This document shows positions 49,321 through 62,154 of a stretch of DNA of 64,000 nt, piece by piece (position 1 is the first letter of the stretch; each line of letters starts with the position of its first letter). A program made the position numbers and the translations under genes. Origin of the DNA: Dipteronia dyeriana (lineage: Eukaryota > Streptophyta > Magnoliopsida > Sapindales > Sapindaceae); NCBI GenBank assembly GCA_032871835.1, contig CM065299.1, positions 32,104,074 through 32,168,073 of the forward strand, in the 5' to 3' direction. The notes beneath the pieces were generated by a model. It searched no databases, was not told the DNA's origin, and saw nothing but the letters and a program-made list of their open reading frames with translations.

Positions 49321-50109
49321 AAGTCAAACAAATACAAAGCATTCATCGATAGACAATAGTAATGATATAGTCACAATGTATCAAAAAAAAAATATCATCA
49401 ATAACAACACAAAATAGTGAAAACCTTTATACAAAAAAAAAAAAGAGAAACCCAATCAAACAATGCATAAAAACCAACAAATATAAAGCAACCATAGATG
49501 GACAACAAGTTGATGAATTAACTTCATCAAGAATATACGTTTCGAAAACGTTTAATAAGCTCCAAAAATCATCGACCTTCGATCAACATTGAATAAATAT
49601 CAAGTTGTACAATAATCGATCTCGAAAAAACTTACAAGAATCACCCATCAGATTCTAATATAAAAATAATAATAAAGAAACCCTTTAATTAATAATGTGA
49701 TTCTAATAACAATAATAATAATAAAACCCTAACTCAATCTCCATATACATTTCTAATCTCAGTTCATGATCTCAAAAACATGTAAACCAGATCAACCACA
49801 TCTCTAATGATTCAAAACAGAACAAAAACAAAAAATAAAAACACAAAAGCATTGATCAGAAATGGAGGTTGAGAACAACATTCACAGTTTTGATGAGATC
49901 AACATTCATAAACGGAGGCTTAGATCAACATTCATTCAGACATTGATCATAATTGGTACGAATTTGAACAATCCTAACCTTAACACTTAAAAAAACCGCA
50001 AAATGTAGGATTTGTAGAGGGATTTCATTCAAAATAAATGTATAAATTTGTTAAGTACATATACAATCTTCAATTCGAATCAACAAAATCCATTTCACCC
50101 AAAAATCCA

Positions 50110-50585
50110 AACCAGGGTAAACCAAATTAAACACACCAGACCAACTAAATTAAACACATCAGGCCAACCCAATTACACATGCCAAGGCAAACCAAATTAA
50201 ACACACCAGACCAACTAAATTAAACACTCCAGACGAACCCAATTACACACACCATGACAAACCAATTAAATACACTAGGGAAAAAACAATTAACTACGAA
50301 GGAAACAACAATTAAATGTCCAAGGGCAAATCAAATTAAACACACCAGGGTAAAGCGATTAAACACCCCATGTCATACCAAATTAAACATAGCAATGCAC
50401 ACCATATTAAACACATAATGACAAACCAATTAAACACACCACAGAAACAAAATTAAACACACCAAGGCAAAGCAATTTACACACACCATGACAAAACAAA
50501 TTACACACCAGAGATAATAAATTAAACATACCGAACAGAATTAATTAAACACACCACTGGTTATCATTTAAACACACTAACGTAA
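50110..50585 (-). repeat. AATTAAACACA array, right block 2
   Basis: About 18 further units of AATTAAACACACCA. On the minus strand it lies just inside a predicted donor (CTAGAG|GTATGT near 50640), mirroring the left side. Confidence 0.85.
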
Positions 50586-51067
50586 ACCAATCATTTCATT
50601 TGCATATGAAACAAAATAAAATAGGGTTTCTAATACATACCTCTAGAAGAAGAACCTGGAGCATCTTGATTCATTATAATAACCTAAGCCAAATCGTGAA
50701 ATACGAATTTCAATCTATTAAATTCAAAGCAAAATCTGAATCTCCGGAAGATCAAAACTGAAGATTGAAGATCGAAAATCGAAAATCTAAATCCCAACCC
50801 ATGAAATACGTTTCTAATTCAAAGCAAAATCCATGAGATTGAAGATCAAAATTGAAGATGCTTGTGTTGTGATTTGAAGAAACTGAAGATGCTTGTGTTA
50901 GCAACCCAATTTTAGATAAAAAGAGAGAAAAGAACGTGAAAGAGGATAGAGAGAAAGACAGTGAAAGAGCAAAGAGAGAGAAAGAGAAATTGTCTTAATG
51001 TCTTGATAAATAGAGAGAGGCGAGAGACTTTTCAGATAAAAAGAAAAAATATAAAACAATGAATAAA

Positions 51068-51180
51068 TGAAGGGCATTTCAGTCCTCACAACCAATTATT
51101 GGGTAAAAATAATAAAAAACTAATCATGGGTAAAAACAATAAACCTCCTAATTTGTTGACTAAAAAGAGGTATTTCCTCA
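51068..51180 (-). repeat. Right TIR of MULE-2
   Basis: Its reverse complement begins TGAGGAAATACCTCTTTTTA and contains GTTTATTGTTTTTACCCATG, matching the left TIR. Confidence 0.8.
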
Positions 51181-51571
51181 ATAATTTATTATATTTGCAG
51201 TCGAGCCACCAACCTTGTAACTAGCATGAAAAGAAACTTTAAAACTTGTCAATTGTCATCACTCATCACCAACAACAAAATCGTCACCGCCTTAGCCAAC
51301 AAAACTAAAGCCATGGTTGCTCGCTAATTCATAATCGTTATTAGTGAGAATTGATCGGTAAGTGACTGTGCGATTAAATTAAAAATTGATATTTACATCT
51401 TATACCGTTAAACAATAATTGTCTATTCTTACCGTTGAATGTGTGAGAAAGGAAGATTTGCCTTCAACATTTATATATTGTACATGTCAGACATATTTAA
51501 TCTGTATCGCAACATAACAACCACATATATGCAATTTAATTTCAAAGTTGGTGTGTGGTTGTGATAATGTT

Positions 51572-54500
51572 TTTTCATTTTTTTTTTTTAGAATCAGAAA
51601 TATATTTCAAAGCTGAGAGGCGGACAAACAGCAACAAGGAGACAAAAAAAAAACAAAGAGCAATAGAGACCAGCCCTCACAACCAAAACAGGGGACAAAG
51701 ACTAGCTTCCATGTCAACAAAACAACCACTTCCCCTTCCCCTTCCCCAGCGGAAGAGCAAACAAAAGAGAAAAGATTAAGAAAGATTCCAAACTAAAACA
51801 TCCTCTTCCCCAGCAGAACCTTGTTTCGCTAACGTGTCCGCAAAAGAGTTCGAAGCACGAGAGTTGAATTCGACTGTAGTCTTCCCCAGGCGCAGCAAAA
51901 TGTTACGAATATCGTAGATCAAATGAGAGAAATTGATGTTGCCCAAATCCTCGCTGTTGATTCAGGCGACAGCTGCCCTAGAATCATTATTAATAACAAT
52001 ACTTCTACCCGTCAACTCCATTTGAGAAATACAAAGCCCACAAGCTTTTGCAATCGCCAATATCTCTATAGTGATTACATCCTGCACACCAATGCCAATT
52101 GAAAAAGAGCATAGAATATTGCTTCGACTGTCCCGCAACACACCTCCTATACCTGCTTGACCAGGGGATCCCCTTACAGAACCATCCACATTAAACTTCA
52201 GCACATCTAAAGGCGAAGGGGTCCAATCCCCCATATCTGGAAATTTTACTTTACACGGATCAGTACAACGATCTGTTATGCCTAAAAGAATAAGAGTTAT
52301 AGGATCACTACTTCCTTTGCCATAATTCTTGAACCACCAGGCTACTCTGAATTTCACCATATCCACTGCCTTAAAAAAGGAGGCTTCTTCATTCAAGAAC
52401 AACTTACCATTCCTAGTTTCCCAAATCGACCAAACAACCGTAAAAAATAGCGAAACCCACGCTCTTTCCGATATCTTCCTCAGGCACAACCCAATCCAAC
52501 CTCTCCACCAATCTATCATAGAGAAATTGAAACAAAAATTGAAACCCCACCAGTTCATACAATGAATCCAAACGCTCCAAGACCAGCTACATTGGAGAAA
52601 AAGATGGTCCATAGATTCTACAAAGGCATTACACAGGGGGCATTCCATATTTGCCCCAAACGACACCCCAAACTTCACCAAAACCTCATTCACCATCACC
52701 TTATTTTGAAGAATGTGCCAGGCAAAATTTTCAATTTTTGGAGGGACGAAACCTTGCCAAGTACCACTGCAGACTGATGAGGTATCATAATTTTCAGCAC
52801 CAAGGGTTACCCAAAAAGACTTTAAAGAGAAACAATCGTTAGAGCAGAGATTCCATCCTATTGTATCGGATATAGTTTTAAAAATTTTGATTTCCTGAAG
52901 ATTAGTTATGAAAGAGGTCCATTGATCTATCTCCCATCCAAAGCAAGGTCTTCTGATTGGAATTTCCCAGTACCACTTATCATCGACCCATTTGCCATGT
53001 TCACTAATGCAGCCTTCTTTATTTATTGCCAAAGCAAAAATTCTGGGAAAGGCCTTCTTCAAAGGCACTCCCTCCACCTTTATATCCCACCCCAGACTAG
53101 CTTTGTTGCCACAACCAACAATCACCCTTAAACCTTCCTGAAGGAACTTGGCTGTCTTTGAACCTTGAGAAAAAAAACTACCTATTGCCTTCGTGAAAAA
53201 GGAATTTGATGGACCACCATTCTAATTCCAGCACAACGCATTCACCGGAACTCCGTATTTAGCACAAATCACCCTTTTCCACAATGAAGATTCTTCCTTC
53301 CTAAACCTCCAAACCCATTTAGCTAAAAGACCTTTGTTTTTGTGAAGAATCGAACCTATACCTAACCCACCTCTTTTCCTTTCTTTGCATAAAGATTCCC
53401 ATTTTACAGCATGTATTTTTCTTTTTCTAACACACATCTCCCCAAAAACAACTTCTCTGAAGACCTTCAATCCTCTTGGCAACACTGATTGCGATTTGAA
53501 ACACAGACATCAAATAAATAGAAATTTGATTAGAACTAACCTACCACCTTTATTGAGGAAGCACTTTTTCTAAAGGGCAAGCCGGTTTTCTATCCTCCGA
53601 ATTAATTTAGACCAGAAAATCTTAGAGAAAGGCCAACCACCAAGAGGAAGCCCCAGATATGAGATTGGACAAGAAGCTTTAGAGCACCTAAAAATAGAAG
53701 CCCAATCCTCTTCCCCATTCCTTCGTTTGCCAACCTTTACCAAGCAAGTTTTTTGAAAATTAATGCGTAGCCTCGAAGCCAACTCGAAACACCTCAACAT
53801 TCTTCTAACATTCAAGAGGTACTCAATTTTCAGTTGAAGGAATAAAATGGTGTCATCTGAGAATTGCAAATACGATACATGAACCGCCTCCATTCCTAAA
53901 GTGACACCCTTCATCAACCCCTTTGTCTCCGCTTTCTTGAACAACGCGTTCAAACCTTCCACCTCCATATTGAATAAAAAAGGGGAAAGAGGGTCACCCT
54001 GTTTGAGACCCTTTTTGATCTTGAATTGTCTAGTTGGGCTACCATTAACTAAAACCGAGAACATCAGAGTGATAATGCAACACTTCATCCAAAATCTCCA
54101 TCTTTCTCCAAAGCCCATTTCACTCAAAATATCATCAATGAAAACATGATCAACACTATCGTACGCTTTTTTGAAATCTAACTTCAGTAACAACCCCTCT
54201 TCGTAGCTTTTCTTCCAGTGATGAATGATCTCATCGGCGATAATAAAACTATCCAGGATTTGACGGTTCTTTATGAAAACCATTTGAGATTCTCCCACAA
54301 CCGAGTCAAGGACCCTTATTATTCGATTAGCCAGGACTTTAGCTAGGATTTTATACAAAGATCCCACTAAACTTATAGGTATGTAATCTTTCATAGTCTT
54401 CAGATTTAAGCATTTGGGAATAAACGCAATGAAAGTCTAATTTAATTCCTTGACTATGAAACCATTTTTGTGAAATTCCACAATAAAACTCATGAAGTCC

Positions 54501-54672
54501 TGTTTAATGGCATCCCAATTTTCTTTAATAAAATTGAGATTGAAACCATTAGGCCCAGGAGCTTTGTTCCCATCACAATTGGACACAGCCTTCCAAACCT
54601 CTTCTAAATTGAACTCTTCTTCCAAGATGTCTCTCTCCAATCCCGACGGTTTCTTAAGAGGTAATCCACCAA
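51572..54672 (-). mobile_element. 5'-truncated L1-type LINE in unit E
   Basis: Inserted in the 3' flank of unit E with an 11-bp duplication, GTGATAATGTT (51561-51571) and GTGATTATGTT (54673-54683), one mismatch. The T-run near 51579-51590 is the reversed poly(A) tail. It contains the RT-to-RNase H part of ORF2. Units A and C have the empty site (A near 5250-5275). Confidence 0.9.
51776..54672 (-). pseudogene. LINE ORF2 fragment (RT, zf-RVT, RNase H)
   Basis: One reading frame runs for about 2.9 kb with no frameshift. In order: pre-RT segment (EEVWKAVSNCDGNKAPGPNG), RT (LLLKLDFKKAYDSVDH, KGLKQGDPLSPFLF, and FSDDTILFL carrying the catalytic Asp pair), the ISYLGLPLGG block, zf-RVT (C..C....ES.DHLFLQC) and RNase H (FNVDGS..GSPGQAGIGGVLRD, NNDSRAAVA). 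Four in-frame stops at 54437, 53570, 53222 (all TAG) and 51962 (TGA) break it. The last three fall where the sister LINE has Trp. The endonuclease is lost by 5' truncation. Confidence 0.92.
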
Positions 54673-55342
54673 GTGATTATGTTGTTGATATTTATTGCAG
54701 CATATAATTTTCTTTTCAATATCCTGCTAACATTGTGTCAAATAAGTTGATCAAACTCAGAAAAAGAAACAACCAACATGATTGCTTTATAAGAAATAAG
54801 TCCTCATCTTCAGAACATAAGATAAATAAAACCTAAGTTAACAAAGAAATCAAAACATTATAAACAGTCACAATATTACCTGCACAATGAAAGTAACACG
54901 AAGTCAAGAAGATTGGAGTACTAAGATGAGTAAGATCAAAAACATTAGGATGAGATACATAATGGAAAACATTGTTGAGGTGTTGATATAGATTATTAGA
55001 AGGCTAAATTGTAGAGTTGATATGAGATACATGAGCTTTGGTCTGCTTTGACTGTCGTTAATTATTGCACTTTTTGTTGCATACTAGACAACATTGTTTC
55101 TTTTATTACCTCTTAGAGGTACTGTGGATGCTAATTAATAATCATATACTAAATAATTATTATAATCTGTTTAGAGAAGACATTGGTGGTCGGCATACAA
55201 ATAACCTTTTATATATAATTTTTGCCAATTAGTATGAATTCTTACGGAACTATTAATTTTGGAAATTTGGCTTATCGTTGATTAGAAAATAATATGAGCC
55301 GTGAGATCATCAATCCATAAGGAGAAAGTGAAATAGGGTACC

Positions 55343-57506
55343 ATGAGAGAGACTAGTGAGAGAAGCTCTGGTTATTATGGTTGGGAGAGGAAAAGGGATT
55401 TTCGGGACAATTTGCATTCAATTTTCATTGATAATTTGAATGACAAGATTGACTTGTTGTGTTTATGGGGTTTGTTCAAGACTTTTGGTAAGGTGAGAGA
55501 CATTTATCTAGCAGAAGCAAATAAAAACAGGATTAGAGGGTTTGCTTTTGTTAGATTTGCGACTCTAGTAGAAGCAAGAAGGGTGGCTGGGATGACAAAG
55601 GGTATGCATGTTTACGGGTGGCCGATTGAGGTGAAAGTTGCCTTGTATGTATGGAATAGTAGAAGAACTCAAGGTGTAGCTGCTGCAGAGAGGAGAGCGA
55701 AGAATGGCCATGGTTCAGACGGGGAGCACAGGGACGGTCAACTATGGGATGTTAGGAGGGCGAATGGGAAACACAGAGACAATATCTCTTTCGCAGAGGT
55801 GGTCAGGGATGAGCGCCAGAAGGAGAAGAGGGATGTGAACCATGAATTCACCAAGTTGGTCAGGGAAGAGCGTCAGAAGGAGAAGGGGGTTTGTAACCTT
55901 GAAGAACTTGAAACACTAGTTTTGAACAGAATGATCTCAGAGAAAACCTGGTTAGAGAATTGCACTATAGGGGTCCTGAAGGGGTTTTCAAGTGTTGATA
56001 GAGTGAATAAGAGATTATCCGATAGAGGATTCTACTTCTCCTCTAAATATTTAGGGGGAAAATCAATATTATGGTGTTTTGAGTCTCTTTATGATTGCGA
56101 AGGATTCTTGAATAACCTCTTCTTTTGAGATGACACTTTCATGTCAATGGAAAAATGGTCCGAAACAATTCCTAGTCAGGGCAAACCAGTATGGGTTAAT
56201 ATTTCAAGGATACCATTAAACTATTGGAATGAGTCTTTTGTTCTATTAATTGGGAATCGTTTGGGAAACACTCTACACATTGAAAAAGACACTCGTTTAA
56301 AACGGAGAATGGACAGGGGAAAATTGCTCATTGCCATAAGCAATGATCGGTTGATGTCAAAAAGGTTGAAGGTAATAGATGGGAATAAGTCTTTTGTTGT
56401 GTAGATTGAAATGGATGCACTTTCGTTGGATTGCCAGTGGATAGTGGAGAAGTTGAGTCTGAAAGTTGAAGGGTCATCGGAGGAAGAGGCTCAAGATTTT
56501 GAATTTGAAAAAAAAAAATGTAGCTGGCAAGCTGACACGAGGGGAAAGGAGAGCATGGAACAGAGAGATTTGTTGGGGGGCAGGAAAACAGTCTGGAATT
56601 ATCAGAAAGAAGGAAACATTGGTAGCCTTTCCAAGGTTAGGTGTGATTGCACAGAGATAGGAGCAAAGGATAAAGGTAAAGCTGTATACGTCACGAAGTC
56701 TAAGAAGAGACCTACGCTGGTAACCTGTATGGAAGGCAAGCTGGATTTACAGAAAAAGAAAGTTGAAAGTGACAAAGGGGATGTGGTTAGTAGCTGGTCA
56801 ACATCATTGGACTCTGACACTGAGGAAGGTCAAATGATGGATTTTGGCAAGAAAATGGGTGATTGCTCTAATGTAAAGCAAGTGGGAAAAAAGGTGGAGA
56901 ATGGACATCAAGGTGGGCTGCGTAAGGTTGACATCGAAAAGGGCCTTAATAGAGGCCTTGAAGCCCATCAAAAAGGTCCAGAAGATAGAGATATTTTTAC
57001 TAAAAGCCTGAGTCTTCAACTGAATTTGGAATCCAGCAATGAGGTGGAGTATGGGGTTTCAAAAAAGATTTCATTGCAACAAAATGATCAGGGGGTGTTA
57101 ACAATCTCGAATGAAAGGGAGGTCTGTAAGTCTTTTTTTAAAAAGCCCAATTCAACTCCCACTAAGTGATGGTGAAGGAGGGAAGATAAGAGGTGATGAT
57201 TTGTTAGCTATTCCTATAACGGTGGACCTCAGAGAAGCTGAGAAATGGGGAAATAATGTTGAGCAGAGGCAGACTAATAGAACCACATGGAACTTTCATC
57301 AGGAAGTTACTAAAGTCATTGAGAAAGGGGTTTCCTTAGGAGTTATTCGCAATACAAATGGCAAGAAAATCAACAACATGGTGAGAAGTTGTAATCAATC
57401 TCAACAATGTGAGCAAAGTGATTAGGCGAGCTGGAAATTGGATGAAGTAATCACTAAAGTTATTGAGGTAGGGGCGGCTTTGGGATTTGATTTCAATAAC
57501 AAGTAA
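55343..57506 (+). pseudogene. LINE ORF1 (RRM-containing RNA-binding protein), broken
   Basis: Gag-like ORF1 protein thought to bind the element RNA. An RRM lies at residues about 20-95: IFIDNL as RNP2 and RGFAFVRF as RNP1. A charged region with a repeated VR(D/E)ERQKEK motif follows. Next comes a DUF4283-like block ending about 56400, then a Lys/Glu-rich tail. The C-terminus (TKVIE.G.ALGFDF, near 57455-57500) is typical of plant LINEs. Breaks: TGA at 56126 (Trp expected), TAG at 56402 (Gln likely), a frameshift near 57130-57165, and TAG at 57423. No CCHC knuckle seen. It ends about 120 bp before ORF2, the usual LINE order. Confidence 0.85.
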
Positions 57507-57625
57507 GCTGAGATTTTTGAGGTGATTTCTCAAAGAGAAAAGGAAGATGATGATTGCTTGATCGTGCCAACATGCAGATAAGTCTCTTGTCTTGCTTTCT
57601 GTTTTGAAGGGTCTTTTTTGTCTGT

Positions 57626-60600
57626 ATGTTAATTATTTCATGGAATGTGAGAGGGCTTGGCAAAGCTAAGAAGAGGAGGATGGTTAGAGGGTTGGTCAGC
57701 AGTCAAAATCCTGATTTTGTCTTTCTTCAAGAATCGAAATTAAAAGTTTTCGATCAACGAGTCATACGGTCGCTGGGGGGGACTAGATTGTCGAGAGGGA
57801 TTGGTGTTCAGGCTGAAGGTGCTTCTGAAGGTTTGATAACCTTGTGGAATGAGGATTTTTTTGTTGCGGAAGATTGTATTACTGACAGAAGATGCATTAT
57901 TGTGTCTGGCATTCTTACGAATGTAAACAAACATATTGTGCTTTGTAATGTGTATGCAGGGTCTTTAGAAACTAAGAGGAGAGAGTTATGGGATTTTATT
58001 TTGGGATCAATGCAAACTTTGATGGCTCCGTGGCTGGTGGGAGGTGATTTTAATACTGTTTTGGATCCGGCAGAGAGGGTGGGGGCGGTTGTTAATATGG
58101 GTCACATAAGAGGTTTCAATCGTTTTGTGTTTCAGGCTAACCTTATTAATAATCTGATGCATGGGTCTAAGTTCACTTGGTCCAATAACAGGGAGATCCA
58201 AGCTTGGGCGAGATTGGACCGTTTTCTGTTATCGCCCTCAATATTATTGTGGTTTCCGAACATTTTTCAGAAAGGCCTTCCAAGGTGCCTTTCTGATCAT
58301 AACCCGGTGATGATTAGTGATGTGGCTTTGTCTTGGGGTCCTAGCCCTTTTCGCTTCCTCAATTGGTGGCTTGAGGAAAAAGACATGATGAAGGAGACTT
58401 TAAAAGGTTGGAAAGATTGTAAGGCAGTAGATTCGAAATGTTTTCTTCTTTTCTCCAAATCTAAGGCTGTAAAGCTCACCTTGAAGAGATGGCTGGATTC
58501 TAAGAAGTGTTCTTCGCTTAATTCTAAGGAGTTGGAAGTTCAGTTAGGGGCTATTGATGTTAAGGCAGAAATAGGGGGCTGGACGGACTCACTAAGAATA
58601 GAAAGGCATCTGTTGAGAGAGAATCTTTGGAAGAGTTTGAGGAGAGATGAACAATTTTGGAGACAAAAATCTAGTATCAACTGGCTGATGGAAGGAGATA
58701 AGAATACTTTTTTTTCACAACATGGCTACTGGTAGAAGAAGAAGGAATCAGATCTTGGAGATTAAATTAAATGGGGTGGTAGAAACGGATCAAAGCGTCA
58801 TTAGGAGGGGAGTTTTCAGCTACTTTCAGGATCGTTTTAGAAAGGCCGATTGGCAAAGACCGAAAATGTCGTGGGATGGCTTACAAAAAATTTCAGACGA
58901 AGACAGAATGCAGCTTGAGAAGGTTTTCAGTTTGGAGGAAGTTTGGTGTGCTGTTTTGAATTGTGACGGCAACAAGGTGCCTTGACCGGATGGTTTCAAC
59001 TTGAATTTTATCAAAGCTCATTGGGGGGGAATTCAAGATGATTTTATGAACTTTATCCATGAATTTCACGATGTGGGATCCACAGTTAAAGACCTGAATA
59101 GAGCTTTCATTGCTCTTATCCCTAACGTGGTTAAACCGGAATCGTTAAAGGATTATAGACCACTTTGTCTAGTAAGCGCCTTGTATAAAGTTTTAGCCAA
59201 GGTCTTGGCAAACAGATTAAGGAAGATCATGGATGTGGTTATTGGGGAAACTCAAATGGCATTTGTCTCAAATCGTCAAATAACAGATGATTGCGGAAGA
59301 GATCATCAACAAATGGAAAGGCGATAAAGAGGGGGGTTTGTTAGTGAAGTTGGATTTCGAAAAGGCTTATGACAGTGTGGATCATGGTTTTCTAAACCGT
59401 TTGTTGGAAGGTATAGGTTTTGGGGCTAAATGGAGAGGGTGGATGCAAGAGTGTATCTCTACCCCTTTGTTGTCTGTCCTTGTCGATGGGCACCCAACCC
59501 CTCAATTTGGCATGGAGAAGGGTTTGAGACAAGGAGACCCTATCTCTCCCCTCCTCTTTAATATTATAGTGGAAGGGTTGAATGTTCTGCTTCAGAGAGC
59601 TCGACATTTGGGACTGATTGAAGGGGAAGGTTTTGAAGAAAATAAAGTCCATATCACACACTTTCAATTCGCCGATGACACAATCCTATTTCTAAAACCC
59701 CGAATGGAGTTTAATCTTAATGCAAAAAGGGTGTTGCGCTGTTTCGAGTTAGCCTCCGGTCTGAAAATCAATTTTTCACAAATCTTGTGTTGTTCAAGTG
59801 GGAATGAGGAGGTCTTTGGTTTCTCATATTTGGGCGGCTGCTTTCAAATGCAAAGAAGATTTTCTTCCAATTTCTTATTTAGGTTTCCTGCTAGGAGGCC
59901 GACCGGGGTTAAAGAACTTCTGGAATCCCTTAGTTTCGAAAGTTGAGAATAAATTGGCTCATTGGAAGAGGAAATTCTATCTAAAGGGGTGAGATTAGCT
60001 CTGATAAAATCTGTTATTTCTAGCATTCTTAATTATTCTTTATCCGTGTTTAAAATGCCGGTAGGGGTTGCTAATAGGTTGGAAAGGCTTCAAAGGGGTA
60101 TCTTGTGGGGTGATGGGGAGTGGAAAAGAAAACTCCATGCGGTTAATTGGAAGGAGGTGTGTAAGCGAAAGGATAAATGTGGTCTTAGCATTGGGAGAAT
60201 TCTTCAGAAGAACAAGGCTTTTCTGATTAAATGGTTATGAAGGTTCGGCAAAGAAGGCAAGGCTTTGTGGAGGAAGGTTATTTGTTCTAAATACAAGCTG
60301 GATGAGAAGTCTCTTTTTTGGAATTGGCAAGGGCTAAGTAGTGTGTCCTTTCTCGTGAAATCTATGAAGGTTTTGCTAAAAGATGGTTCTCTAACTTGTC
60401 GGGTGATAAAAGATGGCTTTCAAGCAGTAGTTGGGTGTGGGGATAGAGCTGAACTTTGGTCTGATATTTGCTGTGAGGGTAGACCTTTAAAAGTGGCCTT
60501 TCCGAGATGTTTCGCTCTTGCGATCGAGAAAAGTGGAGCGATTCAATTGTCTGGAAATTGGGTTGGGATGAGATGGATTTGGAATATAGCCATTAGGAGA

Positions 60601-61721
60601 CCGTGTTTTGATTGGGAAAAAGACCAATGGAGATGCTTTCTCTCTTTCTTAGATTGCATTAAAATTCGAAGACACACTAAAGACTCAATTGCTTGGTCAT
60701 TCTTGTCTAATGGCATATTTTCGGTTGGTTCTTGTACACAGCAACTAGATGGATCTTATAATGTCCTAGAACCTTTTTTTTATCTGTAAGGGTATTTGCC
60801 CTCCTAAAATTGAATTTTTTCTATAGCAACTATGGAAAGGGAAGGTGTTGGTGAAAGATGTGTTAAGAAAGCAGGGCATGGAACAAATTACTGATCTTGA
60901 CTGCCAATTGTGTAAGGATGGGAAGGAGACGATTGACCTTTTGTTTCTTTATTGTCCTTGGTCGAGAATTCTATGGCAGGCTTGCATAAAGTGGTGAGAT
61001 GTTGGTGTCTGTATGAGTCACTCAGTCAACGACTGGCTGGAAGGGTGGGTTGGGCTATGTCCTGGTTTCAAACAGGAGAGAGCTTGGTTTGCTAGTTTCC
61101 CTGCCATTGTCTGAACAATTTGGGAGTGTCGAAATCAGCTTATTTTTGAAGGTAATGAGCATGATGTGGCTCAAACCATTGACTTGGTCAAATTTCGGAT
61201 TGTTTGGTGGTTTAAACACTTAGGGAAAGGTTCGAAAGAAGCGGTGGACAGGTTGCTTCGTAATTTGAAAGAGCTTTGTGTTGATCATTCGAATGCTAAG
61301 ATTACTAAAATTGAGGACTGGATCCCACCTCAATCTAACATTCTAAAGTTTAATGTTGATGGGTCTGTGATCGGAAAACCGGGGCCCGCTGGAATTGGTG
61401 GTGTGTTGAGAGATTTGAGGGGCAAAGTGCTATGGGGATTTTGGATTCAAACGTTACGGAGCTTTGGGCCATAAAAAGAGTAGTAGAATTGATTGTTGCC
61501 AATCCTGTTTGTAGATACCGTGAAATTTGGGTGGTAAGTGATTCGAAGGTGGCAGTTTCGTGGGTGGATATCAACAGTGAGTGGGGAACTATGATCAAGT
61601 CCAGAATATTTGTGATATCCGGAAACTCTTATTTTCTGCTGGTAACATTAAGGTCATTTTTGAGTCAAGGAGATTCAACTCCTTTGCTAATAGTTTAGCA
61701 AGGATGGGTTCGAGTAGGTAA
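57626..61721 (+). pseudogene. LINE ORF2 (endonuclease, RT, zf-RVT, RNase H), broken
   Basis: Polyprotein for target-primed reverse transcription. Domains in order: EEP endonuclease (SWNVRG at the start, LQESK, GGDFN, SDHNP; 57626 to about 58320), RT (59330-59700, with KLDFEKAYDSVDH, RQGDPISPLLF and FADDTILFL), zf-RVT region (about 60700-61160) and RNase H (FNVDGS.IGKPGPAGIGGVLRD at about 61345-61420, VSDSKVAVSWV near 61530, NSLARMGS at the end). The endonuclease is open and keeps the motifs expected for activity. Downstream there are frameshifts near 58715, 59285, 59800, 60780 and 61430, and stops at 58983 and 60238 (the latter where Trp is expected). The start at 57626 (MLIISWNVRG) is standard for the family. 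Confidence 0.92.
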
Positions 61722-62154
61722 GGTGACTTCGTTGATTGGGGTGACTTTTGAGGTGTGTTCGTGATTGCTTGGCTTAATAGGTTCAAGCAAGTTGGGGGTT
61801 AGTGTGGTTTGGAGTGTTGCCTGACTCGTTTGATTGGGAGGAGGGTGTTGTTTTTGTCTAGCTTTGGCTCCCTGTTTTCTTTCTCTGGCTGTGGTTTTCC
61901 TCTGTTTTGTTTTTCTAGGCTGTGTCTGGTTGTTTTTGGTGGTCGTTTTCTGTCTTGGTTTCCTCCTTGTGCTTCTCTTCTTTTAAGTATGGTGTGTTGA
62001 GGTCTTTGTGTTGCCCTGTGTTGTGGTGAAAGGGCCCTGTTTTTGTTTCTGGGTTTGTTAGGTGTTGTCTTTGGGTGTTTCTTTGGCTTTGTTGGGGGCT
62101 TCCCCTGTTTGCCTTCTTGGCTTTAATAAAGTTTAACCAATTTAAAATAAAAAA
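61722..62154 (+). other. LINE 3' UTR
   Basis: T/G-rich with few adenines, ending in a TTTAATAAAGTTT polyadenylation-like signal and an A-rich tail. The small ORF at 61809-62000 is a composition artefact. Confidence 0.75.

Larger units (their letters stand above)
43041..51180. mobile_element. MULE-2: non-coding long-TIR Mutator-like element
   Basis: 8.1 kb inserted 200 bp downstream of gene 3 with an exact 9-bp duplication ATAATTTAT (43032-43040, 51181-51189). Imperfect terminal inverted repeats of about 110 bp share GTTTATTGTTTTTACCCA, GATTAG and TGCCCTTCA. No transposase domain in any frame. The interior holds a G/A-rich leader-like segment (43245-43540) ending in a possible donor (ACG|GTAAGC), TGTGTTTAATT arrays on both sides in mirrored orientation, an internal duplication and a LINE tail. 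Confidence 0.85.
55318..62154 (+). mobile_element. Nearly full-length L1-type LINE in unit E
   Basis: 6.8 kb with a 15-bp duplication GAGATCATCAATCCA (55303-55317, 62155-62169). It has ORF1, ORF2 and a T/G-rich 3' UTR ending TTTAATAAAGTTTAACC then an A-rich end. Only 25 bp precede the ORF1 ATG, so the 5' UTR is absent or cut. Both ORFs are broken. Confidence 0.93.

Noticed and set aside
44755..50585. Mirrored TGTGTTTAATT arrays considered as a long-hairpin (miRNA-like) locus
   Set aside because: Arms are 2-5 kb apart with variable spacers, so only the short cores would pair. No precise foldback is visible.
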